Shown: one piece after another, positions 37,607 through 50,460 of the stretch
Layout: each line of letters begins with the position of its first letter
Numbering within the stretch: the stretch's first letter is position 1
DNA from: Crotophaga sulcirostris
Taxonomy: Eukaryota > Chordata > Aves > Cuculiformes > Crotophagidae
DNA length: 64,000 nucleotides
Reading direction: 5' to 3'
NCBI GenBank assembly: GCA_013397455.1
Contig: VYZB01000124.1
Coordinates: forward strand, 957,751 to 1,021,750
Notes under the pieces: model-generated
Told to the model about the DNA's origin: nothing
The model's input: only the letters and a program-made list of their open reading frames with translations
The model's database searches: none
Position numbers and translations under genes: made by a program

Positions 37607-39285
37607 GTACAGAGACACAGGTTGAAGGGAGAGGGTTGGCAGCCATGGAGGGGTACGCAACAGCAAGTTGCTTCATGTTGGTTCCCTTGCACTGTTCACT
37701 GACTGCTGACTTTGTAATTCAGTTGGTCAGTCCAGTAGGATGGAATTAAAACACATTTGCAGCTGCAGTGTTTTAATTTGCAGAAGGGAGACAAACAAAA
37801 GTTCTGATATTTTGCGTGTTCATTAAGTAGGTTTTCTTAGTGAAACATGCCATAAAAGTCTGGCATGAGGGCTGCTTCTGTGAACTTGTGATCACTTTGG
37901 GCTTGCAGTCATTGGGAGTTCTTGACCTTCACTGTTTAAAGGAAGATTGAGTTCCCCCTAGGGCAGGTGGTCAGGGAGCAGCCAGCATTTCCAGGCAACT
38001 GGCACTTGGTGCCTGCAGCAGCTCTGGCTGCTCCGCGTGTTGCCAGCGCAGCTCCGTCCTCCCTCCTGTGTGGACAATTCCAGAGGATGAAGGACTGAGC
38101 GGACAGCACAGGCTGTCCCGTTCCCTTGTGGTGCCAGAGGTCCTGGCAGAGCACTCTGGGCAGGAGAGTCTGCGGAGACTCCTCAGCTTGTGACCCCATC
38201 AGGTGCTGTGGGCCACATTCTGGACAGGAACACGGTTGCACTGGTACAGGAATGAGTCACCACCCATAATAGGTGGGACCGCTGGTGTCGCAGTTAGAAC
38301 GGAAAGTGTCAGGGCAATTACACATTTTTGTGCCAGACTTGAACTGTTCAGTCTGAAAACTCTTCACGCCAGATTTCTGCCTCAGGGTAGTGGTTTCTTT
38401 GGAAAGTTTGACTAAAGTGGCCAGGTGGTTTTAGGGAGCGTTATGGAGAACATATGTTGCTGCCCTCATGAACAAGTTTCTTAGAAACTGTGGGGATTGA
38501 TTGGGAAAAAAAAAAAAAAGGAAAAAGAGAAAACCTCCCACAATATCCTGGAATTTAGGCAGACTTTTCAGTTAGAGAGAGAAGGACTGAACGGGGTCAG
38601 AGTGCGCCCTTGGTATTCCTGTGGGAAACTTGGCCAATTCGAGTCTTGGGGGAAACCCCACCCTCACCAGGCCCAGGAGGAATATCTAAGTGTGACCGCA
38701 GATCCATCACGTTGGAGCTGCTCAACTGAAGGTGCAAAGACAGTCTGTCGTGCAGATCTGACAGAACAGCACTACTGTCCTTCGGCGTGGGTTTGCTGGG
38801 CTTTTCTCTGTGGTTTTACACACGTGCACTCCGATTCATGCTCTCTCAAAAACTCCAGTGCTGTTTGCGCTCCCGTGGCCTTCCTGAAGGAAGTGGCTTT
38901 TCCAAGTTTGCAAAACATTTGTGGATAGAGAGAAGTTAAACTGGGCAGTGAGGTAAAACAGCAAAGCATGAAGATCACAATGAAACTATTAGAATTATTA
39001 GAGCTTGGGAAATGTCATCTCTTTGGTGCTCCTAGAGCACGTGGCACTTTGAACGTGACCCCTTCTGAACTGGGTGGAGATGTGCTGTGTAAATCATCCC
39101 CGGGTTTAATTGAGTGCAAAACGCTAAGTAAATACCACGGCAGGTTCTTCGCTGGTGGTTGGTGCAGTTTCGCTGTCATTCCCGTAAGCATCTTGCAGTG
39201 TCAGGGTAACACATGGGTTGGGAAGCACTTCAAAGCCACGACGATGACTGTTTTCTCCTTCCTTTTGCCTCCCCCTCTCCAACAG
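37607..39285 (+). other. SKI: SKI intron 3 (1679 bp)
   Basis: Bounded by GTACAG and CCTCTCCAACAG. It contains a run of 14 A at 38506-38519 and no recognised repeat family or alternative exon. The open frame at 38497-38928 runs through the A-run and looks accidental. Confidence 0.85.
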
Positions 39286-39560
39286 TTTTTACTCCTACAA
39301 AAGCTTTGAGAATGCTGTGGCCCCCAACGTGGCTCTGGCACCTCCAGCCCAACAGAAAATGGTCAGCGCCCCGCCCTGTGCCACCGTGGTGTCCCGGAGC
39401 GGCGAGGCCGTGAGCAGCGCTGCCCAACCACGCAAGAGGAAACACGCGGCGGAGAACAGCGCTGCCCCAGAGGCAGCGGCCACTGCTGCGGCCCCGGTTG
39501 CTGCCCCTGAGGAGGAGAAGGAGTCAGAAGCTGAAATTGAAGTAGAAACCAGGGAAGAAT
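39286..39560 (+). CDS. SKI: SKI coding exon 4 (275 bp): NLS-like motif and acidic region
   Basis: The exon continues from the split serine into [20 protein letters not shown], the conserved SKI block. Next is a divergent proline/alanine-rich stretch. A basic cluster PRKRK at 39428-39442 fits a monopartite nuclear localisation signal at the position known for SKI. An alanine-rich tract and an acidic run ([14 protein letters not shown], ending in TREE) close the exon. The acidic end precedes the serine-rich start of exon 5. The acceptor is CTCCAACAG|TTTTT and the donor is a full-consensus AAT|GTAAGT in phase 1. The alanine-rich part differs most from the mammalian protein, as expected for this fast-evolving linker. 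Confidence 0.97.
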
Positions 39561-40021
39561 GTAAGTGACAGTTGTATCTGCCCTTGTTTTGGTTTATTTG
39601 TGCTGGGTTTTCCTCGGTAACCCGTAGGAGTCAGCTGTTCACCTTCTGTTGGGATTACTTACAACTCTGGGAGCCTGATACCTCAATGGGATGGAGAAAC
39701 ACAACCTGAAGTAGTAATGGGAACCCAGCATGGAGCAGAAGTGTGAGGGGGCAGTCCTGGGAGAGGAGTGTGCATTGGCAGAGAGAACCACAGGTGTCCA
39801 CTGGCCTGGGGCCTTTTGTTGAAGCAGGTCCCTTAGGGCAGCCAGGTTTGCATTTCCATCACATTTTAAGTATCAAAGTATAAAATGAGTATTTTCTTCC
39901 TTCCATTTTTTTCACTGACTAATGAGTGCACTGACCTCTCTACAAAAGGGCCTCAGTGTATTTTGAGATGTATTCACTTTGGATGTCTTTTTCATTCATT
40001 TTCAATGCTTCTGTTTTTCAG
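39561..40021 (+). other. SKI: SKI intron 4 (461 bp)
   Basis: Runs from GTAAGT to a T-rich acceptor ending TGTTTTTCAG. No repeat or alternative exon recognised. Confidence 0.9.
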
Positions 40022-40323
40022 TCACCTCCTCCTTATCCTCGCTCTCCTCCCCATCCTTTACTTCGTCCAGCTCCGCCAAGGACATGAGCTCGCCGGGGAT
40101 GCAGGCCCCGGTCGCGGTCAGCAGTTCGTACGAGGCCGCGCCGCACACCGACTCGCACAGCAGCGGGCTGGAGGCCGAGCTGGAGCACCTACGGCAGGCC
40201 CTGGACAGCGGCCTCGACACGAAAGAAGCCAAAGAAAAATTCCTCCATGAAGTTGTTAAAATGAGAGTGAAGCAGGAAGAGAAGCTGAACGCTGCCTTGC
40301 AAGCCAAGCGCAGTCTACATCAG
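40022..40323 (+). CDS. SKI: SKI coding exon 5 (302 bp): serine-rich region and start of coiled coil
   Basis: The exon completes a phenylalanine codon and then reads [20 protein letters not shown], a serine-rich stretch conserved in SKI. A variable linker follows (MSSPGMQAP to HTDSHSSG). The C-terminal coiled coil starts at [12 protein letters not shown] (about 40168) and continues through [20 protein letters not shown] and KQEEKL to SLHQ. The coiled coil is known to mediate SKI homodimers and SKI-SnoN (SKIL) heterodimers. CpG density is high between about 40080 and 40220. The acceptor is TTTTTCAG|TCA and the donor is CAG|GTGATG, with no G at +5. The frame stays open into intron 5 (see findings). 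Confidence 0.97.
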
Positions 40324-42180
40324 GTGATGCTGACAAATAGCTTTCCCTTCCCACTGCCTGCAGATCCTCTTCCAGGTAGAAACCATGAGGCAGGCTCATG
40401 TGAGAAAGAATTGCCTCATTTTTCCCAAATAGCAACAGCCTTTCCCGGGGAACTGTTTGTAAATTCAACCGGGAAACCAGAGTCTACAGGAACCATTCCT
40501 ACATTTTTAAGCCTGCCACCTGGTTTTGCCTGAGGGTTTAAATCCATGGTTACCAAAATCAACATCATCTGGTTACTGAGAAAATCTCCTAGTCCAGCAC
40601 AGTTCAGTCTGTTCTCGTTTCGCTGAACGAGAAACATTTCTGTCCTGCTGGAGGCTTTGGTTTTGAAGGGTTTGTAGCTGCCCTGCCATTGCCCAGCTGA
40701 GAGGGGGGCGATTCCTGGGGCCTGAGGAGGAGCTGGGCTGCAGGGCTTTGCCGCATCCCTGTCCTGCTGGGAGGGACGCGCTGCGGGTCGGTCCCAGGGA
40801 AGGGAGGCCCAGAGCTACCTCCTCAGCTGAGCTGCTGCTTCGTTGTTGCCAGGAGCAAATCCCTTCATTCCCTTGTGTTTCAGTAAATAGATGGTTTATT
40901 TTATGTATTTAAAAGTAAATATTTATAAGTAATATATATTTAAAGCTAATTTTTAAGTATCTGATGTAAACACACAGCGTGTACTGAAAGCAAAGCCAGA
41001 GTCAGATGAAGCAGTCGATGAAGCAGAACTGAGTGTTGAGGCCTTAAATCAAGCAACACGTCAGGGTGAGGGGGCTGTGGGATCTGGCCCTCAGTTTTCC
41101 ACGTGGGCAGCTGTGGGTTTGTGGTTCCCGAACGCCTGTGCCCGCTTCCACGGGCAGGGCTGAGCGGGCGAGGGCCTGGCTGGGAAGTGAGATTGTCCGA
41201 GGAGCGCGTTTCCCATGACCCATGGCAGGGTTACTTAGCAGAAACGCAGTGCTGAGAGGTTTGGCTCTGACAGAGGAAATGCTGCTTCTGGGGGAAAATA
41301 TCAAACTGCAGTTTCCGATTTAACCATTTAGGAGCCAGACCTGCAGTGAGCCACGGTTGGGCTTGTGGTGAACTTGGCTTTTAACAACAGCTTTATGGAA
41401 ACTTAGGAGTTTCTTCCTGTGCACCCTCAGGTTCCTTATGGTTATCCCATCACTTAATGGCTCGCTCTTGGATTGGAGAGTCCAAGGTAGCAGCTCCTAT
41501 CCATAACCTGGGCAGTGAGAGTTTCCCAGAGCAAAGCATGGTTTCGATTCAGCTTCAGGTCTTAGTCTGGATCTTTCCTGACTTGGGCAACACATTGGTT
41601 ACCCCCAGCAAACCAAAACCTGGAGTCAGAGAGAAGATACACAGTTTGGTTTGTCTCATGCTTGCCTTAAGTAGGTTTTTTGGGGCTTGATAAAATGGAC
41701 CTGCTTCCTGAGCTCTTCAGCGACTTTCTCGTTCAGCTTTGCCGCACAGAAAGGGCATCCACAGTCGGCATTTATCATCACATGTGTCTGCAGTGGCTTC
41801 TGTGCAGTGCAGGCGCTACAGTTGGTGCGTTTGAAACTTCGAGCTGGTGCAGAGCACATTGCTGGGAGCTCTCTCCAACTGCAGTTCATCTTTATTCAGT
41901 CACAGATGGTCACAGCTATTTTGCTTGACAAAGCAAAATGTGGCTGTAGCGAATAGCTGTTCATTATCCAGGAATTCAGGGTATCTTGAATAGGATCTCA
42001 TGCTGATTTAAAGGAGAAAAGCTTGTACAAAGTTCAAAATGAGGTTTAGACAGGAGCCATCTCAGTCGTAACCAACAGAAGGTGGGAATTCGGTTTGGAC
42101 GGCTTCCTCTGCAGTTCTGTGTCCTTGCACTACTGTTGCTGCTCCTCAGTGCTCACAAGTCAACTGCTTTTGTGTCCTAG
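40324..42180 (+). other. SKI: SKI intron 5 (1857 bp), open at its 5' end
   Basis: The first 69 codons of the intron remain open in the SKI frame, with TGA at 40531-40533. A second potential donor (CCAG|GTAGAA) lies 52 bp into the intron. A strongly AT-rich stretch lies at about 40890-40965. No repeat family recognised. The acceptor is GTGTCCTAG|GAG. Confidence 0.85.
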
Positions 42181-45036
<2,856 letters not shown>

Positions 45037-45225
45037 ATTGAGGACCTCCAAGTCAAGCTCCAGCACGCAGAGGCCGACCGGGAGCAGCTCCGGGCTGACC
45101 TGATGCACGAAAGGGAGGCTCGGGAACACTTGGAAAAAGTAGTCAAGGAACTTCAGGAACAACTGTGGCCTAAACCAAGCAGTCAAGCCAGCAGCGAAAA
45201 CACAGCGAGCAACATGGAGAACTGA
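45037..45225 (+). CDS. SKI: SKI coding exon 7 (last exon): coiled-coil end and stop
   Basis: The exon encodes 62 residues and a TGA stop at 45223-45225. It begins with [20 protein letters not shown] and continues the heptad pattern through [15 protein letters not shown] and QEQLW, the conserved end of the SKI coiled coil. The remaining tail ([18 protein letters not shown]) is polar and differs from the mammalian tail, as is usual for this region. The acceptor is CTTCTCTCCAG|ATT, in phase 0. Together with the upstream exons it completes the C-terminal dimerisation domain used with SKI or SKIL. Confidence 0.98.
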   Translation: MEDLQVKLQHAEADREQLRADLMHEREAREHLEKVVKELQEQLWPKPSSQASSENTASNMEN

Positions 45226-47242
45226 AGGCCCCGCATCAGCCCCACCGACCGGCAGATCCGCACAGTAAGGGAGGACGCGTGGGTACGTGTGTAAGTGCAT
45301 GTGTGAGCAGTGGTGTCTCGGCACACACACCTATCACTATGGATTCTGATTAGGTGAAGGCAGATGTTACTCTTTAGAACAGAAGCACTGAATTACGCCT
45401 CTTTTTTTTCCCCGATCCATATAGCACAACATCTTACTGTGCCTATAAAACACAAAGTGTTTATAAACAAAATACTTCTAAGTCCACAGCAAATTTTCTA
45501 CTGGCAAACTCCAAGCAAGCAGCATCGTCCAGCTCAAATCAGAGTCAAAGGCAAGCATGGCAGTGGTTTTGTGTTGCCCTTCTGCCTGTTGGAACGTTTT
45601 TGAATTTAAAAACAAACTTTTCTTATAAGCTATTTAAAATAATACATTACACGGACTTGGTATTAAAAAATTAACAAGATTTTTATAATGAACCTTTAAA
45701 AGCAAAACAAAAAAAAACCTTCGATGCACAATTTTTAAGAACTTGTTATAGGCTTTGGGGCTCCTCACGGAGAAGCCCTCTGGTGATGATGCCATTTCAT
45801 TAGCAGTTTTCCAGCCATCGAGGAAGCCATCGCAGTTTTAATCCCATCACGTGGTTGTATGAGAAGTTCAGAGTGCTTTTCAAAGTTGATTTTTTCCTTA
45901 AAAAGAATTCTCTTCATTTCCTGCCCTGAACACAAGGAAGGAAGATGCAGGACTGTACAGGGGCGGGTGGGAGCGGGGATGGGCAGAGATGTCTGTGCTT
46001 GAGAGTTACAACCCCAGCCTTACAGCCTCAGTGTTAGCGCATCAGCCACCTTTTCCGAAGCCATCTTCTTCATCAAGGGATGTGTTCAAAGGACTCGCTC
46101 CGCCCAAGAGCACTTCAGCTTTAGGGAAAGAAAGAAGGAAAGGGATGATCTGTTAAGTCGAGAAACAAAGCAGAAGGCACACACGTTTTTAAGTCATTCT
46201 GAAATCTTTACGCCCGCTTTCAGTTTTGTGGAACACTCATCGCTGTTGCACCATCTCACCATACATTCAGTATTTCCCTGCTTTTATTATGGACTGGCTG
46301 TCAGGGTTTCTGTGCCCATGGAGAGTGCGACATCGCGTTATCGGATACTACACAAAAGAAAAACAACGTTTTTGCTGCTGTGAATATGTCTATACAATTT
46401 TTTAAAATTACTTTAATTTTGGGATCCAAGCCGCAGCCCCGCAATAGAAATGCAGCATGGCCCTCACTTTGTCTTAGCATTGGTGGTGTGGATTTTTTTA
46501 TTTTTTTAAACTGCACTTTGTCAGAATCTCTCTCTGCATTTTATTCCGTATTTCTAAAGTTTACAAGTCGAGCGTTCTAGACCCAACCCTGCCTAACAGA
46601 TGTGAACACCGCCAGCCCAGTCTGCCACCATGCGACACCTCGCATCATCTTTCACGTTTATGCAAAGTGAGGACTCAGGAGGTCTAGAACGCTGCCACCC
46701 AGGACCCCAGGAGAGCAGCGCGCTGCTGGCCCCGCTCCGCATGGTCTGTGGGGCTCTGGAAGCAGCAGAGACGCTCCCGGAAGTGCTTAACAAACACAGT
46801 TGGTGCTTTACTGAACAAGAGAAGAGTTATCCGTAAACACTGACCTCGTACGCTCAAGCTGCTCAGCATGAAGTGAAAATCTGGTGTGGGGCTGCAGACG
46901 TGCCTTCCAGCTCACTTGTCCTCTCAGCATCCTCTCAAGGTCGACGCTGCCACTTTTTTTACCTTAAAAAATAGAAAGAAAAAAAAAAAGAACCCCCTAT
47001 GCATCCTCGCACACAGAAGTTCCTCTCAACAAAGAAATCTATTTCCAGTGATCGTTATTTGCTTTTGGACAGTAATGCAAACTGTGAAAGCTTAAAAATT
47101 ATTTCCCAGTAGACAGAAAGCGGCTTCCAATCCTAAAATTACAGTATTTACTGACCTTAGAGTCCTGGTTTTTTTGTTTGTTTTTTTTTTTAAACAAGAG
47201 CTGTTTGCTGGAAACCATTATAACCATATTATCATAACTGTG

Positions 47243-47250
47243 AGCATTAA
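47243..47250 (+). promoter_or_regulatory. miR-155 8mer seed match in SKI 3' UTR
   Basis: AGCATTAA is the full 8mer complement of the miR-155-5p seed. SKI has been reported as a miR-155 target in human cells. Conservation of this exact site was not checked. Confidence 0.5.
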
Positions 47251-49133
47251 CAGAGAAGTTCATATATATATGTTTTAGGTACAAAACCGAGAAATACGAA
47301 AGGAGTAGAATTACTGGGACAATGCAAAACTGTTGGGAGCAAGAACCAGTGACACCAGTAAATGACACCCGTGAACCTGTCCGTTTGCCAGGGGCTCGCC
47401 CTGGGTGCTTGGGATGCTGGAGACCGAGTCTCAAGGCAGATCTCCTCCTCTAAAGTGCAATGCAAAAGGAATTTTCATTATGCTTAAGCAGGTTTTTTTT
47501 AATGTGGTGGTTTTTTGTTTTTGTTTTTTTTTTTTTTCTTCTTTGTATGTTTTTTTCTGCGATTATTAAATCATATGCATGGAATTAAAGTCTCTGCCAT
47601 ACGTATATTCATTAATGGGCATTATTACTGTCTTATGTAAAGGGTTTATTGTGTTATGCAGTGTGCATAAAATGTTCTCAGCCTTATGATTTCCAGATCT
47701 GTATTACTCACTTATTTCTTCAAGGGAAACTAAACACTTCTAGCTCTGGTTGATGGCTGTGCATTTCCGCAGTCTCAGACGCTGTGCTTTACTGCCATGC
47801 TGAGAAATTACACACAGAACAAATGCACTCCCACCCCTCGCAGCTTCGGGGAACCTCACTTTGGAAATGGTGTTGGCTTGGGTTTTTTCCCTTCATCTTC
47901 CATTGTGTCTCTCCCCTTTGTGACTCCATAAAAAATGGCAACACGTCCATCCCTCTCTGTTTTTTACCAGGAAAGCAGCCCACGTACCTGCAGCCCATGG
48001 CATGGGTTCTCTCTCCTGTGGGTCTAGGGAAGCACGTCCACTCACCAGCACAATTCCTTCTGTGTATGTGATGCTTTTATCCTCTAATATTAATGAAATT
48101 TGCAATTTTCAAATATAAAAAATAGACAAGTAAATAGTCTTACCAATAGTAAGTGGTTGGCGAAACCAGCATCACCTGTGCTTCACAGGTAACGCGGGAT
48201 GGGATTGGTGAGAAAGAAGGCTCCCAAAGGCACTCACACCTCTTGGTACAAGCCCAGGGGCTCCTCTTTTGCAGGGCGTGACGGCGATTCCATAAAGCGT
48301 CACATGTGGCACGTGGACTTCAGGATGTCTGAGCTTTGGACTCTGTGGGTATTTGAGCCTTGGGAGTAAAAACATCCAAGTTAAGAAGTTTCTATAAATT
48401 AAGGTCTAAAATTGCTGTGATTGAATAAGGTGCAAGGAGACCAGGAACAAACACTCTACACCAGCCAACAAGAGAGCTGTACAGGATAGGAATCGGTCCT
48501 AAATGCATTCCGTGTTTCCTAAACACATTATAACAATGAAATCTTAATTCATTCTGCAGAATATCTAATTTAGTTCTGATTCAGAATTCCCGTGCAGTGC
48601 CCAGAAGACAGCCATGGGCACTGATGCCAGTAAAGGGCGGTCAAAGCAGTGGGAATCTTTAGAGAAAAGAAAGTTGTGAAGGTGCTCGAGGCGGGGAGTT
48701 CTGTGTGTAATTTCTGTGGCTGCCACACCTCAGCCAAACAACCGCCAGCCCGCTCGGACGGAACGGCTTCTCCTTTCGCCGTCCTGTTGAGTCCCTGCTG
48801 CATTCATTCCGTTTGCGCTCCAGCCCGAGTGCAGGAATTACAGTCACATCTTCTTGTTTCATCTGCTCTTTAGTTTCCTTTAATAAGTTAAAAGGGAGAA
48901 GAGGTGTTTCATACAGGCTGTTGACTCTCCCTGTACTTACAAATATATTACTTAATACTTGTATATTCAGTTTAATTACTCATTGTTTCTATTACTGAAA
49001 GAAGACTTAACGAAGGGAAAAAAAAACCAACAGCAATAACATTCATATCTCTGGAGCAGCTAACTAGTATACAGAATATTCTGCTTTTCGAACAGAACTA
49101 GCCAATGTAAAAAAAAGAAGAGTAAATTCAACC

Positions 49134-49141
49134 TGTAAATA
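49134..49141 (+). promoter_or_regulatory. Pumilio-type element TGTAAATA in SKI 3' UTR
   Basis: The octamer fits the UGUANAUA consensus of PUF proteins and lies in the AU-rich distal 3' UTR, where such sites are usually functional. Sequence match only. Confidence 0.35.
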
Positions 49142-49539
49142 CTTTTGTTCATTTTACACTGTTGTATTATAAGTGTATATGGTGTTTACTTTTTCAAAAC
49201 TCTTTCTTACCTGGTAGTTGTCTTGTTTTATGAGTTGTGTTTTTAACTAAGAAGAACCTTTGCTGTCTGTTAGGAAAAACAAAACAAAATCTTTTTGCAA
49301 GTTTTCGACGTGGGTTAAACCTCTCTCCATCATTTGCATTTTATTTGTCCTTATTTTCACTGTAAAGTATTTTATTACCAAAAGGTCGATTTTCTTTCCA
49401 TTCTGCCCTCCCATCAGTCCATGTGTTTGAGAGAGAAGTTTTTTGTTGGTTTGGTTGTTGTTTTGTTTTGGGTTTGTTTTTGTTTTTTTTTTTTAAATCA
49501 AAAGAACTCACAGAAATGACATTTTTTCAATTGAAGAAA

Positions 49540-49545
49540 AATAAA
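49540..49545 (+). terminator. AATAAA polyadenylation signal, upstream alternative
   Basis: A canonical hexamer within the A/T-rich distal 3' UTR. It could support a shorter mRNA end about 370 bp before the main one. No strong GT-rich element directly follows. Confidence 0.35.
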
Positions 49546-49817
49546 TCTTTACATTTATAATAGCCAATAGCATTTCAGCACATTTTTGTTATCCTGGTCT
49601 CTCCTATGCTGCTGCTAATGACAATATTATGACTTACTCTACTATTCTAGAACTATTTTTATGTAAGTAATGTATGCTTTCTTGTTTATAAATGCCTGAT
49701 TTAAAAAAAAAATAAGAAAAAAGCTTGGCATATTTATCTATTTCGCTGTGTACCTTGATAGTCCTTTTTCCACCCCCTTTTCCACATCCCCTGCCCTTGA
49801 AGCAGATAATATTGTAA

Positions 49818-49823
49818 AATAAA
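49818..49823 (+). terminator. AATAAA polyadenylation signal, penultimate
   Basis: A canonical hexamer, followed within about 30 bases by a T/G-rich stretch (TTTATGAGATTATGTATG). A plausible alternative cleavage signal. Confidence 0.5.
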
Positions 49824-49906
49824 GGACTTTATGAGATTATGTATGAAAATAGCTATGCTTATATACCACAGTGACTGAATGTACAGTGTATAGACGCATT
49901 ACCTAA

Positions 49907-49912
49907 AATAAA
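49907..49912 (+). terminator. AATAAA polyadenylation signal, likely main SKI mRNA end
   Basis: The canonical hexamer is followed 12-20 bases later by CCAGAAAAAAG, a plausible cleavage region, and then by a GT-rich segment (TGGTATGGTTCTTGG) at about 49940. The composition changes sharply to GC-rich immediately afterwards, consistent with the end of the transcription unit. Confidence 0.75.
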
Positions 49913-49944
49913 ACTGTTTGTCCAGAAAAAAGTAAACACATGGT

Positions 49945-50460
49945 ATGGTTCTTGGCTTCTCTGTGCCCGCAGCCGTGGCCTCAGTACGCCGGACAGGCCA
50001 ACCCCGGGGACCGCGCCGGTGTCTGGAGAAGCGCCCGCGCCGCTGGTTGGGAATTCCAGACTCCCCCAGGCACTGCAAGGCAAACAGCACAAACTCGTGT
50101 GTGCAGCCGCTCCGGAAAGGGACTGGTGCTGTCCCTGCCTTACACCCAGTGCCCAGGCCCTGTGCATCCAATGCGCCAACAGGGACCGGTGCAGCCAGAA
50201 ACCACCGCGCCGTGCGACAGCGCTGGGCTGGAGTCTGGCTGCCCCTTCTGCCAGGAACACCCCAGCCCACCTCGGGGAGGGCTTTTACAGGGCCTGGGAT
50301 CCCAGCCGGGCTCACACGGACACCCCAGGGCGGGCACCGGCCCCGTGTGCCCACACGCTGTGTGCCACCTCACGGCTCAGGACAGGAGCACCTATTGCCA
50401 CGTGCCAGTGCTACTGTCACTGTATTATTGCACCCACCTGTATCAAGCCTTGCTTTAGAA
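49945..50460. other. GC-rich segment just downstream of SKI; no gene recognised
   Basis: About 500 bp of GC-rich, CpG-containing sequence abuts the polyadenylation site. It yields overlapping open frames on both strands (up to 189 codons + and 151 codons -), a typical effect of high GC. None shows family motifs and their residues are dominated by Pro, Arg, Gly and Ala. It could be a small regulatory CpG patch or a transcription-pause region. Confidence 0.5.

Larger units (their letters stand above)
45226..49930 (+). other. SKI: SKI 3' UTR (about 4.7 kb)
   Basis: AT-rich sequence following the stop, ending near the last AATAAA at 49907-49912. It contains long T runs (about 47490-47540 and 49440-49494) and AUUUA-type pentamers near the end. 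It also has a Pumilio-type TGTAAATA at 49134-49141 and microRNA seed matches: miR-155 8mer at 47243-47250, miR-200b/c/429 at 46268-46274 and 47142-47148, miR-29-type at 46801-46807, and miR-17-family at 46513-46519. The extent is inferred from the signals; alternative shorter ends are possible. Confidence 0.8.
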
